From: Porphyromonas vaginalis
Lineage (GTDB): Bacteria; Bacteroidota; Bacteroidia; Bacteroidales; Porphyromonadaceae
DNA length: 64,000 nt
Assembly (NCBI RefSeq): GCF_958301595.1
Contig: NZ_CATQJU010000001.1
Coordinates: forward strand, 1,674,001-1,738,000
Direction of reading: 5' to 3'
Position numbers and translations under genes: made by a program. Below, one piece after another: positions 44,398 through 55,197 of the stretch; the stretch's first letter is position 1, and every line of letters starts with the position of its first letter. The notes beneath the pieces are model-generated. The model saw only the letters and a program-made list of their open reading frames with translations, had not been told where the DNA came from and searched no databases.

Positions 44398-45183
44398 GTG
44401 GTCCTTAATATGAGTCTCCCTTGTAACGAATACGATCGACTGAGTCCTCCAGCAGAGACACGTCCCCGAGTAGACGAAGCTCTATATCAGGGGCTACATC
44501 CCTATGTAGAGTCTGCCAAGGCCTTGGCTCGGCTTACTTACAAGTCCCTCTATATCATCGACTACAACAAGCTAAACTTCCTCTATATCTCTAGCAACCC
44601 GCTCTTCCTCTGTGGCGAGTCTGTAGACGAAGTGATGAGCGAGGGGTATCAGTTTTACTATCGTCATGTGCCTGAGGAGGATCTAGCATTCCTCGAGCGT
44701 GTCAATCGGGCAGGCTTCGAATTCTTTAAGGAGATAGCCGTCTCGGAGCGTACGGACTACACCATCTCTTACAACTTTCGGATCATACCCGCCGAGTCTA
44801 AAGAACCGCTCTTGATCAATCATCAGCTCACGCCACTCAAGCTAGACTCAGAGGGTAACATTTGGCTGTCGCTCTGTCTCGTCTCTCTAGCTCACACACG
44901 AGAGGTAGGGGAGGCGTATATCTCTGCGGTCAACTCAGGTAAGCGATGGAGGCTCTCCTCAAAAAGTGGTCGCTGGAGGCAGATCGAAGACCTCACACTC
45001 AGTGAACACGAAAAAGCCGTAATCAGTCTAGCACACCAAGGCTTGTCTGTGGGAGAAATCGCACAAATCATCCACCGCTCAGAAGACTCCGTCAAGGGGT
45101 ACCGCAAGGCTCTCTTTCAGAAGCTGGGTGTGGGCAATATCGCCGAGGCCATCGCCGTAGCCACCAGTCGCAAACTAATCTGA
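44398..45183 (+). CDS. PAS-like / LuxR-type HTH transcriptional regulator
   Basis: The 261-residue protein has an N-terminal PAS-like sensory region (about 35-150; YKSLYIIDYNKLNFLYISSN, PEEDLAFLERVNRAGFEFF). Its C-terminal LuxR-type helix-turn-helix (about 200-258) reads LSEHEKAVISLAHQGLSVGE, then IAQIIHRSEDSVKGY and LGVGNIAEAI. No autoinducer-binding or receiver domain is seen. It probably senses a small molecule or redox state and controls nearby or distant genes. It is transcribed alone and divergently from the minus-strand envelope genes. The start could be 44410 (MSLPCNEYDRL). Confidence 0.85.
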   Translation: MVLNMSLPCNEYDRLSPPAETRPRVDEALYQGLHPYVESAKALARLTYKSLYIIDYNKLNFLYISSNPLFLCGESVDEVMSEGYQFYYRHVPEEDLAFLERVNRAGFEFFKEIAVSERTDYTISYNFRIIPAESKEPLLINHQLTPLKLDSEGNIWLSLCLVSLAHTREVGEAYISAVNSGKRWRLSSKSGRWRQIEDLTLSEHEKAVISLAHQGLSVGEIAQIIHRSEDSVKGYRKALFQKLGVGNIAEAIAVATSRKLI

Positions 45184-45471
45184 CTCGCCCTAGCCTGAGC
45201 TATATGTTATAGAGATATATGCAGAGAGCCCGCTCACGAGACAAAAGGCTATGCTCGCTCTTGATGATACTCATAGAGCATGATCAATCTTAACGTGATT
45301 GCCTTAGCTGGCTTATGGAGAAGCTAGAAATTTAGTTGTACTTTTGTCCTGCATTACGAGATGTGTCGCTACGGCTTGGTGACAGAATGACTTGTCTGGC
45401 TGGGCTGTGCGCTTGTAGTTGCTATTTGGCAAGGTTGTTGCATAGTCTTGTGATAGAAATATAGAGCTAAT
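45184..45471. other. Gene-free interval with the grpE promoter
   Basis: No gene seen. A TACTTTTG box (45339-45346) fits TAnnTTTG about 125 bp before the grpE ATG, preceded by TTTAGTTG. No CIRCE-type inverted repeat for HrcA control was found. Confidence 0.5.
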
Positions 45472-46080
45472 ATGAAAAAGGACAATAAGAAGGGTGGCAA
45501 CTGTACAGAGCCACAACATATAGATCCCGATCAGGAGAATCAGACAAAGCAAGAGACGTCAGAGCAGGCGTGCGATGCAGCCGCAGCTACTGAGACGGAT
45601 ACAGCAGCGCCTGAGTGTGAGGAAACGCAGAAGATTGCTGAGCTACAGGAGTCGCTAGACAAGCTCAATGATCAGCATCTCCGTATGCTGGCTGAGTACG
45701 ATAACTATCGCAAGCGTACGCTACAGGAGAAGAGCGACCTGATCAAGAATGGGGGAGAGCGTGTCCTCAAGGAGCTACTCCCGATAGTGGACGACTTCGA
45801 GCTAGCGGTCAAACATGCCCATGAGAGCAAGAGTGAGGAGGATCCGATCGTAGAGGGTCTACTCCTTATATATAATAAGCTGATCGGTTTCCTAGAGAAG
45901 CAGGGTGTCGTGATGATCGAGGCGACGGGCTGTCCCTTTGACGATAACCTACACGAGGCTGTGGCAATGATTCCGGCACCTACTCCAGAGCAGAAGGGGC
46001 AGGTGATCGATTGCGTCCGTACGGGCTATATGCTTCACGATAAGGTGCTACGCCACGCGCATGTGGTGGTCGGCAACTAA
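45472..46080 (+). CDS. grpE: Nucleotide exchange factor GrpE
   Basis: The 202-residue protein releases ADP from DnaK. An acidic, variable N-terminus (1-55) precedes a long dimerisation helix (LQESLDKLNDQHLRMLAEYD, NYRKRTLQEK). The C-terminal beta domain shows ATGCPFDDNLHEAVAM and a VLRHAHVVV-type end. It stands 35 bp before dnaJ in the usual grpE-dnaJ order. dnaK is not in the window. Confidence 0.95.
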   Translation: MKKDNKKGGNCTEPQHIDPDQENQTKQETSEQACDAAAATETDTAAPECEETQKIAELQESLDKLNDQHLRMLAEYDNYRKRTLQEKSDLIKNGGERVLKELLPIVDDFELAVKHAHESKSEEDPIVEGLLLIYNKLIGFLEKQGVVMIEATGCPFDDNLHEAVAMIPAPTPEQKGQVIDCVRTGYMLHDKVLRHAHVVVGN

Positions 46081-46115
46081 GAGGCATGGAGCTTTGATCT
46101 GCACAAGATAGATAT

Positions 46116-47270
46116 ATGGCAACGAAGAAAGACTACTATGAGCTGCTGGGCGTCTCACGAGACGCTTCGGCAGATGAAATAAAGAAGGCTTACCGCAAGC
46201 AAGCCTTAAAGTATCACCCTGACCGCAACCCTGGTGACAAGGAGGCGGAGGAGCACTTTAAGGAGGTTGCGGAGGCTTATGATGTGCTGAGTGATCCCGA
46301 CAAGAAGAGTCGCTATGATCAGTTTGGACATAGTGGCGTAGATGGAGCTGGTGGCTTCGGTGGCTTCAGCGGTGGTGGCTTTACGGTAGATGATATATTC
46401 TCCCGTTTTGGCGACATCTTCGGAGGTGGCTTTGGCGATTACTTCGGAGGCGGCGGTGCTGGCTCCGGTAGGGTGCAGCGTCCTGTGGGTAGCGACCTGC
46501 GCGTTACGGTGCGTCTCACGCTCGAGGAAATCAATAGCGGGGTAGACAAGAAGCTACGTGTCAAGAAGTTGATACAGTGTGATGGCTGTCATGGTCAGGG
46601 CACTACGGAGAGCGATGGCAAGCGTAGCTGCTCGACTTGTGGAGGCGCTGGTGTCGTCTATGACGTGAGGAACTCGATCTTTGGTCAGATGCGCACGCAG
46701 ACCACTTGCCCCACATGTGGAGGTGCTGGCGAGGTGGTCACGAAGCCTTGCGCTAAGTGTCACGGCAAGGGTGTGACGAAAGGTGAGGAGGTTATCTCCT
46801 TCCACATCCCAGCAGGTGTCGTGGGCGGTATGCAGCTGACGCTGCAGGGCAAGGGTAATGCAGCTCCCCAAGATGGTATACCTGGTGATCTGCTCGTAGT
46901 GATCCAAGAGGAGCAGCACAAGGACTTCATACGCAATGGCAATGACCTGATCTACAACCTCCTGATACCTATTCACACGGCGATACGTGGTGGACAGGTG
47001 ACAGTGCCAACGATAGATGGTAGTGCACGCCTCAAGATAGAGCCTGGTACGCAGCCCGGCAAGGTGCTCCGTATGCGTGGCAAGGGTCTCCCCTCGGTAC
47101 AGGGTTATGGACGTGGCGACCTGATGGTCAATGTGAATGTCTTCATCCCACAGCAGACCTCTGCAGAGGATGAAAAACTGATCGACCAATTAGCACAGTC
47201 GGAGCACTTTAATCCGACGGAAGCCGATCGTCAGGCTATAGACAAGAAGTATAGGGAGATGCTTGAGTAA
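46116..47270 (+). CDS. dnaJ: Chaperone protein DnaJ
   Basis: The 384-residue type I Hsp40 delivers substrates to DnaK and stimulates its ATPase. The J domain carries HPD ([10 protein letters not shown], about residue 34). A Gly/Phe-rich linker (about 75-120) follows. Four zinc-binding CxxCxGxG motifs are complete: [27 protein letters not shown] and CAKCHGKGV. The C-terminal substrate domains are normal. It is co-transcribed with grpE and followed at 47 bp by a membrane-protein gene. Confidence 0.97.
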   Translation: MATKKDYYELLGVSRDASADEIKKAYRKQALKYHPDRNPGDKEAEEHFKEVAEAYDVLSDPDKKSRYDQFGHSGVDGAGGFGGFSGGGFTVDDIFSRFGDIFGGGFGDYFGGGGAGSGRVQRPVGSDLRVTVRLTLEEINSGVDKKLRVKKLIQCDGCHGQGTTESDGKRSCSTCGGAGVVYDVRNSIFGQMRTQTTCPTCGGAGEVVTKPCAKCHGKGVTKGEEVISFHIPAGVVGGMQLTLQGKGNAAPQDGIPGDLLVVIQEEQHKDFIRNGNDLIYNLLIPIHTAIRGGQVTVPTIDGSARLKIEPGTQPGKVLRMRGKGLPSVQGYGRGDLMVNVNVFIPQQTSAEDEKLIDQLAQSEHFNPTEADRQAIDKKYREMLE

Positions 47271-47317
47271 GCATCTCCTATACCTCATATATATGGGTAA
47301 CAAAGACCGCTAATCGT

Positions 47318-48562
47318 ATGGTACGAATGAACGCTCTGTGGGCTAGACTCACACTCCTTATAGCATCGCTCTGTATCGCGCTGAGCAGCACTGCCTCGGC
47401 GCAGGAGCCGCTCAGTACAGACTCGCTGATTGGTGCGACTGCCGATGGGTATCATCGTATCAGTATACTACTCTGTACGCCCTCGCAGGCAGATGCCTAC
47501 ACGATCTATGGACACGCAGCGATGCGCGTGCGTAGCTTAGAGGATCTGGAGGACGACTATGTGTACAACTACGGGGTCTTTGACTTTGACCAACCAGGCT
47601 TTTACACGAAGTTTATCAAGGGCGAGACGGACGGTTACTTCGTGCAGCAGGAGCCGTGGGACTACTTCCTCTACCGCTACCATGCTTATGGACAAAACAT
47701 CTATGAGCTGGAGCTAGATCTCTCTCCCGAGCAGGAAGAGGCGATACGCAGTTACCTAGCGTGGAACATCAAAGAGGAGAATAAGTACTACCTCTACAAC
47801 TTCGCCTTTGACAACTGTGCTACACGGCCATACTCTATTGTCAAGCAAACGCTCCCTAAGGGGTGGCGCATAGAGTTGCCTCAAGTGGCAAAAGAAGAGT
47901 CGCTACGCAGTCTCATAGACGCCTATGCGGACTATCACCCGTGGTATCGTCTCGGTACGCAGCTTGCCCTGGGAGCGCCTGCCGACACGATTATGACGGT
48001 CGAGGATCGCCTCTTCCTACCGATGGAGATGGATCGTCTCTTACAGCAAGCGACAATCGTCTCTCCGACTGGTACGAAGCCACTCGTGAGTAATCGGATC
48101 GTCTATGATACCCCGACACCAGCACCACAGCCTGTAGCTCACTGGTGGCTGGAGCCTGTCCTATGGATGTCGCTCCTACTGGTCGTCTCGGGCGTGCTGT
48201 GCTACTTGCGTCGTAGCCGCTACTGGACATTGCTCTGGATGACGGGATACGCTTGTGCTGGCTGCATCTTGAGCTTTCTAACCTTCGTCTCGATACATCC
48301 CTGCACCGATCCTAACTACAACTTGCTGGTCTTTCATCCACTCCTCCTCTTGGCTTGGTTTGCTTTGGGCCGGGGAGGCAAGGCCCAAAGCATCGCACGG
48401 TACTTTCACTCGGCAAATGCTCTGGCCGTAGCACTCTACCTAATCTTGGTCGCCTGTGCCGTGCAGACCAGTTCGCTACCCATCATCTTGCTTGCCCTCA
48501 ACTCGGCACTCCTCTCGGTAGCCTACCTAACCTATTCCAAACGATTCACACAGCGCAGATGA
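47318..48562 (+). CDS. DUF4105 (Lnb N-terminal periplasmic domain) membrane protein
   Basis: The 414-residue protein has a signal peptide (to about 28). Its periplasmic domain has the DUF4105 features YTIYGHAAMRVR, YNYGVFDFDQPGFYTKFIKG and YYLYNFAFDNCATRP, whose conserved His and Cys recall papain-like acyltransferases. The C-terminal part has several membrane helices (about 270-405). A related domain occurs in Lnb, an apolipoprotein N-acyltransferase-like enzyme of Gram-positive bacteria. A lipoprotein- or lipid-acylating role here is inference. Its stop overlaps the next start (ATGA), implying co-translation with the phosphatase-fold gene. Confidence 0.82.
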   Translation: MVRMNALWARLTLLIASLCIALSSTASAQEPLSTDSLIGATADGYHRISILLCTPSQADAYTIYGHAAMRVRSLEDLEDDYVYNYGVFDFDQPGFYTKFIKGETDGYFVQQEPWDYFLYRYHAYGQNIYELELDLSPEQEEAIRSYLAWNIKEENKYYLYNFAFDNCATRPYSIVKQTLPKGWRIELPQVAKEESLRSLIDAYADYHPWYRLGTQLALGAPADTIMTVEDRLFLPMEMDRLLQQATIVSPTGTKPLVSNRIVYDTPTPAPQPVAHWWLEPVLWMSLLLVVSGVLCYLRRSRYWTLLWMTGYACAGCILSFLTFVSIHPCTDPNYNLLVFHPLLLLAWFALGRGGKAQSIARYFHSANALAVALYLILVACAVQTSSLPIILLALNSALLSVAYLTYSKRFTQRR

Positions 48563-50118
48563 GACCTATTCGCTATCTCCTCCTCACATTAAGCTGTCTG
48601 CTACCGCTGGCACTATCTGCACAGCGCACGAGACCTGACATACTGGTGCAGATCTATGTCAAGGGACTACGCACCGACCTGCTGGATAGTTATCGAGCAG
48701 GGTGGGGTGGCAATGGCCTGAACGGAGTGATGAAGCAGGGAACGGTAGCACCCGACATTCGCTATCCATACCCGTTGCTAGACGAGGTGGCGCAACTGGC
48801 TTCGCTCTCGGCTGGTGCTATGCCAGAGATACATGGTGTGTACCAAGCTGAGCGGTATGATGCGGTGACGCAGCGGTCGGAGTCTACCTTTGCGAATAGA
48901 GACTATCGGGGCATCAACAGCGCAGAGCAGCTAGCTCCCGCAGGTGCCTTGCGTAGCGAACTGCTCACAGACGTACTCAGAGGCTCTTCGCAGGGCGATG
49001 CGATTGTCTATGCCATAGCGAGCCGTGCCAACGATGCCATTGCTGTGGCGGGACACGATGCCGAGGGTGCTATATGGATCGATAAGCATAGTGGCTGGTG
49101 GGCTACGACCAACTTCTACGGCGGTTTGCCTGCCTTGGCTCTCAAGGCAAATAATGAGCAGCGCATGCTGGGCGGACGTACGACACCGACTGTCTGGAAA
49201 CCTCTCTCGAAAGGCGCGAAGGAGGGTAGCTTTGCGCATACCTTCGAAGGTGCTTGGCGCATGAGCGACCTCTTGACCTCTCCCTTTGCCAATGATGCGA
49301 TCACAGACCTATCTAAGGAGTTCATACGCTACGCTCACAAAGCGCGCCACACGTCGCCTACGCTCATCGTTATGGTCTTAGACCTGGAGGTGGGTGCCCG
49401 TGGGGTAGCCTATGCGGACTATTCGCCAGAGCAGCAAGATGCCTACGCTCGGCTTAATGAGCAGGTACATCAGATCACTGCACTGCTACAAGAGTTGTAT
49501 GGTGCGGACCACTATGCGCTCAATATCGTTGGAGTTCCTGTTGCGAACTTAGCTCAGCCGAAGGCTCCTTCTCGTCGCTCGGTCGTCACCTTCGACCCTG
49601 CCAAGTGTATCGCTCTGGCTAATCTCTACCTCTCAGCCATCTATGGGCGCAATGACTGGGTCATGGCCTACAGCCACCAGACGCTTCACCTAAATAAGAA
49701 GGAGATAGCAGATAAGAAGGTAGATATGCAGGATATGAGCAATAATCTTGCTACTTTTGTATCCGAGATGGAAGGTGTCATCGGGGCAATCCCCGCATAT
49801 CAACTACAGAGAGGGCTATCACAGCCTGCCTGGGCTAAGCCTTTGTACTCGCATAGTTATCGTAGCTATGCGGGTGATGTGCTACTGGCTCTAGCACCTT
49901 TTGCAGAGGTGGCGGGAGAGAAGCCAGGCGTCGAGCAGCAGAGGCAGCGTCATGTCACGGCTCCTTTTATCCTGATGGCTCCTGGTGTAGCTTCGCAGAG
50001 GCTTACGGAGCCTATATCGTACGATGCGGTCGCCCCTTCGCTCGCATACCTTCTTTGTGTCCCTCAGCCGATGAGTGCTGACGGCACGCCACTCTTTATC
50101 CTATTCAATCAGAAATAA
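48559..50118 (+). CDS. Secreted alkaline-phosphatase-superfamily protein, probably catalytically degenerate
   Basis: The start at 48559 ([20 protein letters not shown]) gives a signal peptide and a 4-bp overlap with the preceding gene; a longer reading from 48355 would lie inside that gene. The 519-residue product has the layout of PafA-like phosphatases: [18 protein letters not shown] at the N-terminus, [11 protein letters not shown], and a C-terminal [13 protein letters not shown]. The first metal-ligand Asp of the family (normally in a VVDQMR-like motif) is Lys here (IYVKGLR), and the nucleophile Thr/Ser region reads [12 protein letters not shown]. It may have lost phosphatase activity or changed chemistry. 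It lies just upstream of secA. Confidence 0.75.
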   Translation: MRPIRYLLLTLSCLLPLALSAQRTRPDILVQIYVKGLRTDLLDSYRAGWGGNGLNGVMKQGTVAPDIRYPYPLLDEVAQLASLSAGAMPEIHGVYQAERYDAVTQRSESTFANRDYRGINSAEQLAPAGALRSELLTDVLRGSSQGDAIVYAIASRANDAIAVAGHDAEGAIWIDKHSGWWATTNFYGGLPALALKANNEQRMLGGRTTPTVWKPLSKGAKEGSFAHTFEGAWRMSDLLTSPFANDAITDLSKEFIRYAHKARHTSPTLIVMVLDLEVGARGVAYADYSPEQQDAYARLNEQVHQITALLQELYGADHYALNIVGVPVANLAQPKAPSRRSVVTFDPAKCIALANLYLSAIYGRNDWVMAYSHQTLHLNKKEIADKKVDMQDMSNNLATFVSEMEGVIGAIPAYQLQRGLSQPAWAKPLYSHSYRSYAGDVLLALAPFAEVAGEKPGVEQQRQRHVTAPFILMAPGVASQRLTEPISYDAVAPSLAYLLCVPQPMSADGTPLFILFNQK

Positions 50119-50128
50119 TCAACCACTT

Positions 50129-53100
50129 ATGGCTCTCAGTAATATCATCACAAAGCTCTTTGGTAGTAAGTCTCAGCGAGACCTCAAGGAGATAACACCC
50201 TACATTAAGAAGATCAAGGAGGTCGAACCCTCCATACAGGCTCTCAGCGATGATGCTCTGAGAGATCGCACACAGCAGCTGCGCAACGAGATCAACGAGT
50301 ACGTTGCCTCGGAGCGTGCAGAGATTGCTAAGCTCAAAGAGGGCATCGAAGATCTCGACATAGACGCTCGCGAGGAGGCTTGGTCTAAGATTGATAAGAT
50401 AGAGAAGGACGTCCTGGAGAAGATCGAGGTCAAGCTCGACGAGATCCTCCCTACGGCCTTTGCTATTGTCAAGGAGACTGCACGACGCTTTGCCAATAAT
50501 GAACAGATCGTCGTCACTGCCACGCAGATGGATAGAGATCTGTCGATAGACCACGACTTCGTGGAGATCGATGGCGACAAGGCGATCTACCACAACCACT
50601 GGGTAGCAGGAGGCAACGAGATCACTTGGGATATGGTACACTACGATGTACAGCTCATCGGTGGTGTCGTACTGCACAAGGGTAAGATAGCCGAGATGGC
50701 GACGGGTGAGGGTAAAACGCTCGTAGCTACGCTGCCTGTCTTCCTCAATGCGCTACCAGGCAATGGTGTCCATGTGGTCACGGTCAATGACTATCTGGCT
50801 AAGCGTGACTCTGAGTGGATGGGGCCGCTCTATATGTTCCACGGGCTGAGCGTCGACTGTATCGACAAGCACAAGCCCAATAGCGAGGGGCGCCGCAAGG
50901 CTTACAATGCAGACATCACCTTCGGTACGAACAATGAGTTCGGCTTTGACTACCTGAGAGACAACATGGCGACAGCCCCCTCAGACCTCGTGCAGCGTCC
51001 GCACAACTACGCCATTGTGGATGAGGTGGACTCGGTCCTTATCGACGATGCTCGTACGCCTCTGATCATATCTGGTCCTACGCCTCAGGGGGAGGATCAG
51101 CTCTTTGAGGAGTATCTGCCCAATGTTGAGAAGGTGGTCAACGCTCAGAAAGATTTAGTCTCTAAGCTACTCGTAGAGGCGAAGAAGAAGATCGGTAGTG
51201 AGGACAAGAAAGAGGTAGACGAGGGCTTCCTACTCCTCTTCCGTGTCTTCAAGGGACTACCTAAGTACAAGCCTCTCATCAAGTACCTCAGTGAGCCAGG
51301 CATCAAAGCTTCTATGCTCAAGACCGAGGAGATCTATATGGCGGAGAACATGCGCCAGATGCACATCGTCACCGATCCCCTCTACTTCGTCATCGACGAG
51401 AAGATGAATAGCATCACCCTCACCGATAAGGGTATCGAGATGCTTTCGAAGGGTGCAGAGGATGCCTCCTTCTTCGTCCTGCCAGACATTGCATCTCAGC
51501 TAGCAGAGTTGGAGGGCGAGCACCTCGCTCCCTCTGAGTATGCTGCTAAGAAGGACGAGCTAATCACCAACTACGCGATCAAGAGCGAGCGTGTCCACAC
51601 GGTCAATCAGCTCTTTAAGGCTTACGCTCTCTTCGAGCGCGATGATCAGTATGTGGTGATGGACAATAAGGTGATGATCGTCGATGAGCAGACCGGTCGT
51701 CTCATGGATGGCCGTCGCTACTCGGATGGTCTGCACCAAGCTATCGAGGCTAAGGAGCGCGTCAAGGTCGAGGCCGCTACGCAGACCTTTGCGACCATTA
51801 CGCTGCAAAACTACTTCCGTATGTATCACAAGCTGGCGGGTATGACCGGTACGGCTGAGACCGAGGCGGGAGAGTTTTGGGACATCTACAAGCTCGACGT
51901 AGTGGTCATCCCGACCAATCGCCCCGTGATTCGTGATGATCAGAACGATCGTATCTACAAGACGGCTCGCGAGAAGTACAATGCAGTCATCGAGGAGATC
52001 GAGCGACTCATAGCGGCTGGTCGTCCAGTGCTAGTGGGTACCACTTCGGTCGACATCAGTGAGTTGCTCAGTCGTATGCTTTCGCTGCGCAAGATCCCCC
52101 ACCAGGTGCTCAATGCTAAGCTACACCAGAAGGAGGCCGACATCGTCGCTCAGGCTGGTCAAGCTGGCACCGTGACCATCGCAACCAACATGGCTGGTCG
52201 TGGTACCGATATCAAGCTTTCGCCAGAGGTGCGTGAGGCTGGTGGACTAGCCATCATCGGTACCGAGCGACATGAGTCACGCCGTGTGGATAGACAGTTG
52301 CGTGGTCGTGCTGGTCGTCAGGGAGACCCCGGTAGCTCTGTCTTCTTCATCTCGCTAGAGGATCACTTGATGCGACTCTTTGCGAGTGATCGTATTGCTT
52401 CGCTGATGGATCGTATGGGCTTTGGCGAGGGTGAAGCTCTTGAGAATAAGATGCTCAGCAACTCTGTAGAGCGTGCGCAGAAGAAGGTCGAGGAGAACAA
52501 CTTCGGTATCCGTAAGCGCCTCCTAGAGTACGATGATGTGATGAACTCACAGCGTAAGGGTATCTACGAGAAGCGTCGCCACGCCTTGATGGGCGAGCGC
52601 ATCGGCATGGACGTCCTCAACATGCTCTACGACGTGACCGAGGCGATTGTCAATAAGAATAAGGAGGCGGACGACTACGAGGGCTTCCGCGACGAACTCC
52701 TCTCGGTGCTGGCCGTAGAGACTGAGCTGACTCCTGAAGCCTTCAAGTCGAGCCATACGAATGAAGTGGTCGACAAGACCTTTGAGACAGTCTATCAGGC
52801 ACTCAACCACAAGGGCGAGAAGATCGCCACGGTCGCTTACCCGATCCTGCACAACCTCTACGAGACGCAGGGCGACAAGTTCAAGCGCATCATCATACCG
52901 ATCACGGATGGTAATAAGGTGTACAATATCCCTTGCGACCTCGCTGAGGCAGACCGCACAGAGGGCAAGAGCATCGTCAAGGAGTTTCACAAGACGATCA
53001 TGCTCTACACCCTCGATGATGCCTGGAAGGAGCACCTCCGTGAGATGGACGAGCTGCGTAACTCTGTGCAAAACGCTAGCTACGAGAACAAGGACCCACT

Positions 53101-53461
53101 CCTCATCTACAAGCTAGAGTCTTACGACCTCTTTAGTGCTATGCTTGACGGGCTCAACCGCAAGACCGCTACCATCCTCACGCGTGGTCGCATACCGCTA
53201 CCCGCTGACGATGAGACCGGCTCTAGTCTCTCCGTCCGTGAGGCACAGACCGAGCGACGCACAGATCGTAGCCAGTATCGTGAGACCAAGGACGAGATCG
53301 CTAGCCAGCAGGAGGCACAGCGTCAAGCTGGAGAAGCCGCCACACAGGCTTCACAGCCTAAGGCTCAGCCTATCGTCAAGGAGCAAAAGATCGGTCGCAA
53401 CGACCCATGTCCTTGCGGTAGCGGTAAGAAGTATAAGAATTGTCACGGGCGCAACGCCTAG
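50129..53461 (+). CDS. secA: Preprotein translocase ATPase SecA
   Basis: The 1110-residue motor drives Sec export through SecYEG. The start at 50129 ([19 protein letters not shown]) is chosen over an upstream in-frame ATG at 50075, which lies inside the preceding gene. The Walker A motif is at about 190 ([14 protein letters not shown]), the DEVD box is in [16 protein letters not shown], and [13 protein letters not shown] is in the second motor domain. A C-terminal zinc-binding SEC-C motif ends the protein ([19 protein letters not shown]). It has the extra insertions usual for Bacteroidota SecA. It feeds the Sec step required by all the T9SS cargo in this window. Confidence 0.97.
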   Translation: MALSNIITKLFGSKSQRDLKEITPYIKKIKEVEPSIQALSDDALRDRTQQLRNEINEYVASERAEIAKLKEGIEDLDIDAREEAWSKIDKIEKDVLEKIEVKLDEILPTAFAIVKETARRFANNEQIVVTATQMDRDLSIDHDFVEIDGDKAIYHNHWVAGGNEITWDMVHYDVQLIGGVVLHKGKIAEMATGEGKTLVATLPVFLNALPGNGVHVVTVNDYLAKRDSEWMGPLYMFHGLSVDCIDKHKPNSEGRRKAYNADITFGTNNEFGFDYLRDNMATAPSDLVQRPHNYAIVDEVDSVLIDDARTPLIISGPTPQGEDQLFEEYLPNVEKVVNAQKDLVSKLLVEAKKKIGSEDKKEVDEGFLLLFRVFKGLPKYKPLIKYLSEPGIKASMLKTEEIYMAENMRQMHIVTDPLYFVIDEKMNSITLTDKGIEMLSKGAEDASFFVLPDIASQLAELEGEHLAPSEYAAKKDELITNYAIKSERVHTVNQLFKAYALFERDDQYVVMDNKVMIVDEQTGRLMDGRRYSDGLHQAIEAKERVKVEAATQTFATITLQNYFRMYHKLAGMTGTAETEAGEFWDIYKLDVVVIPTNRPVIRDDQNDRIYKTAREKYNAVIEEIERLIAAGRPVLVGTTSVDISELLSRMLSLRKIPHQVLNAKLHQKEADIVAQAGQAGTVTIATNMAGRGTDIKLSPEVREAGGLAIIGTERHESRRVDRQLRGRAGRQGDPGSSVFFISLEDHLMRLFASDRIASLMDRMGFGEGEALENKMLSNSVERAQKKVEENNFGIRKRLLEYDDVMNSQRKGIYEKRRHALMGERIGMDVLNMLYDVTEAIVNKNKEADDYEGFRDELLSVLAVETELTPEAFKSSHTNEVVDKTFETVYQALNHKGEKIATVAYPILHNLYETQGDKFKRIIIPITDGNKVYNIPCDLAEADRTEGKSIVKEFHKTIMLYTLDDAWKEHLREMDELRNSVQNASYENKDPLLIYKLESYDLFSAMLDGLNRKTATILTRGRIPLPADDETGSSLSVREAQTERRTDRSQYRETKDEIASQQEAQRQAGEAATQASQPKAQPIVKEQKIGRNDPCPCGSGKKYKNCHGRNA

Positions 53462-53474
53462 ACATCATCATATA

Positions 53475-53509
53475 GGGGCAGGCTTTGGCAAGAAGCTTTG
53501 CCCCTTTTT
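53475..53509 (+). terminator. Rho-independent terminator of secA
   Basis: GGGGCA...TGCCCC stem with inner GCTT/AAGC pairing, followed by TTTTT. Confidence 0.85.
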
Positions 53510-53558
53510 GCTATTTCCCAAAAAGTCAATAGGGACGCAGTAGGGTGGTGCACGACGC

Positions 53559-53566
53559 TACCTTTG
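53559..53566 (+). promoter_or_regulatory. TACCTTTG -7 box upstream of yicC-gmk
   Basis: Fits TAnnTTTG, 28 bp before the YicC ATG and after the secA terminator. Confidence 0.6.
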
Positions 53567-53593
53567 CTTTGATCCCCCACACAGCGTAAGACT

Positions 53594-54487
53594 ATGATTT
53601 ACTCCATGACAGGATATGGTAGCAGTCAGCTACTCCTAGAGGGTGTCACCTACGAGGTCTCAATCCGCTCCGTCAATAGCAAGCAGCTAGACCTCTCGCT
53701 CCGACTCCCCTCCATCCTACGAGACCGAGAGATAGAGCTTCGTGGCATCTTGATCCCCGCACTCTTCAGAGGCAAGGTCGACGTGACCATTCGCACGGCC
53801 GATAATTCGCTAGGCACCTCCCCACAGGTACAGATCAATGCGCCTCTCCTCCATGCTTACTACGATCAGATCCATAGTGCCATAGAGGCCGAAGGCATCC
53901 CGCAGCCCGAAGACCTGACACGTCTCTTGCTCAGCTACCCAGGCGTCATCGTAGAGCAAGGCGAGACGCCCCTCACCGACGAAGATATGCAGCTACTGAG
54001 TCAAGCTATCGGGGAGGCGGTTGATCAGTTCAACGCTTTTAGAGAGCAAGAGGGCGCATCGCTCGAGCGCATCTTTGTGGAGAAGCTAGACCGCATCGCG
54101 GCCTTACTCGCAGAGGTCGATCCCTACGAGCAGAGCCGCATCACAGACCTACGGAGCAAGCTCGAGGAGCGATTAGCCCAGCTCACCTCCATACAGTACG
54201 ACGAGGCTAGGCTAGAGCAGGAACTCATCTACTACATCGAGAAGCTAGACATCAGCGAGGAGAAGAACCGACTCGCCAACCATATCCGCTACTTCCGTGA
54301 GGTGCTAGCCCAGACTGGCGATCCCGATCCCTCTAGGGGCAAGAAGCTCGGCTTCATCGCTCAGGAGATGGGACGTGAGATCAACACCCTAGGGTCTAAG
54401 AGCAACAACGCCGCCATGCAGCAGCTCGTCGTCCAGATGAAAGACGAGCTAGAGCAGATCAAGGAGCAAGTCCTCAACGTACTATAA
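53594..54487 (+). CDS. YicC-family endoribonuclease
   Basis: The 297-residue protein has the YicC N-terminal domain (MIYSMTGYGSSQLLLEG, VSIRSVNSKQLDLSLRLPS) and the C-terminal DUF1732 domain (ISEEKNRLANHIRYF, KLGFIAQEMGREINTLGSKS). E. coli YicC is an endoribonuclease implicated in sRNA turnover. It stands 19 bp before gmk, a linkage common across bacteria. Confidence 0.92.
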   Translation: MIYSMTGYGSSQLLLEGVTYEVSIRSVNSKQLDLSLRLPSILRDREIELRGILIPALFRGKVDVTIRTADNSLGTSPQVQINAPLLHAYYDQIHSAIEAEGIPQPEDLTRLLLSYPGVIVEQGETPLTDEDMQLLSQAIGEAVDQFNAFREQEGASLERIFVEKLDRIAALLAEVDPYEQSRITDLRSKLEERLAQLTSIQYDEARLEQELIYYIEKLDISEEKNRLANHIRYFREVLAQTGDPDPSRGKKLGFIAQEMGREINTLGSKSNNAAMQQLVVQMKDELEQIKEQVLNVL

Positions 54488-54506
54488 ACCCTAAGTGCCA
54501 AAAGCT

Positions 54507-55073
54507 ATGTCACATCTCATCCTTATCTCTGCCCCCTCAGGCTCTGGCAAAAGCACTGTCATCCAGCAACTCATGCAAGACGAGAGCCTGCGACTCTCCT
54601 TCAGCATATCCGCCACGAGCCGTCCGCCGCGAGGAAATGAGCAGCATGGTGTGGAGTACTACTTCTACACGCCCGAGCAGTTCAAGAAGTTGATCGCCGA
54701 GGATCGTCTCGTCGAGTATGTGGAGGTCTACCCCGGCAAGTACTACGGCACGCTCCGCAGCGAGGTCGATCGGCTAGCTAGTATGGGGCGCAACATCCTC
54801 TTTGACGTCGATGCCGTCGGGGCGATGCGCATCCAAGAGGCTTACAGAGACAAGGTGGTCAGCATCTTCCTCATGCCACCCACCTTTGCGGAGCTACGTC
54901 GCCGGCTAGAGTCACGAGGCACCGAGAGCCCCGAGCTAGTCGAGGAGCGCATGCGTCGAGCTTCGTATGAGATCAACTTTGCCGAGCAGTTTGACCACAC
55001 CGTCGTCAACGACGACCTCAAGCTCTGCGTCTCGCAGGTCGCACAGATCATCCGCGACACGATCAGCAAGTAA
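54507..55073 (+). CDS. gmk: Guanylate kinase
   Basis: The 188-residue enzyme phosphorylates GMP to GDP. The P-loop is in LILISAPSGSGKSTVI, and the GMP-binding part in SATSRPPRGNEQHGVEYYF and EYVEVYPGKYYGT. ATG at 54507 is preferred to a GTG four codons upstream. A hairpin lies 58 bp downstream. The nadD gene often found next in related genomes is absent here. Confidence 0.96.
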   Translation: MSHLILISAPSGSGKSTVIQQLMQDESLRLSFSISATSRPPRGNEQHGVEYYFYTPEQFKKLIAEDRLVEYVEVYPGKYYGTLRSEVDRLASMGRNILFDVDAVGAMRIQEAYRDKVVSIFLMPPTFAELRRRLESRGTESPELVEERMRRASYEINFAEQFDHTVVNDDLKLCVSQVAQIIRDTISK

Positions 55074-55130
55074 CTTACTCCACGCTCTACAAGCGAGTGC
55101 GCGCAGCGTAAGCCCGCTTTATCGACAAAT

Positions 55131-55169
55131 AGAAGGCTCAGCCGTCCTTCCTGGATAGCTGAGCCTTCT
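55131..55169. terminator. Hairpin after gmk
   Basis: AGAAGGCTCAGC and GCTGAGCCTTCT form a perfect 12-bp stem with a 15-base loop. No T-run, so the termination role is probable rather than certain. Confidence 0.6.
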
Positions 55170-55197
55170 GCCATTCGTATCGACTTGATCTAGTAGC

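Noticed and set aside
46554-47189. 211-codon minus-strand frame antisense to dnaJ
   Set aside because: Shadow of the well-supported DnaJ coding sequence.
50105-50677. 190-codon minus-strand frame antisense to secA (also 52547-53071)
   Set aside because: Shadow of SecA; no independent evidence.
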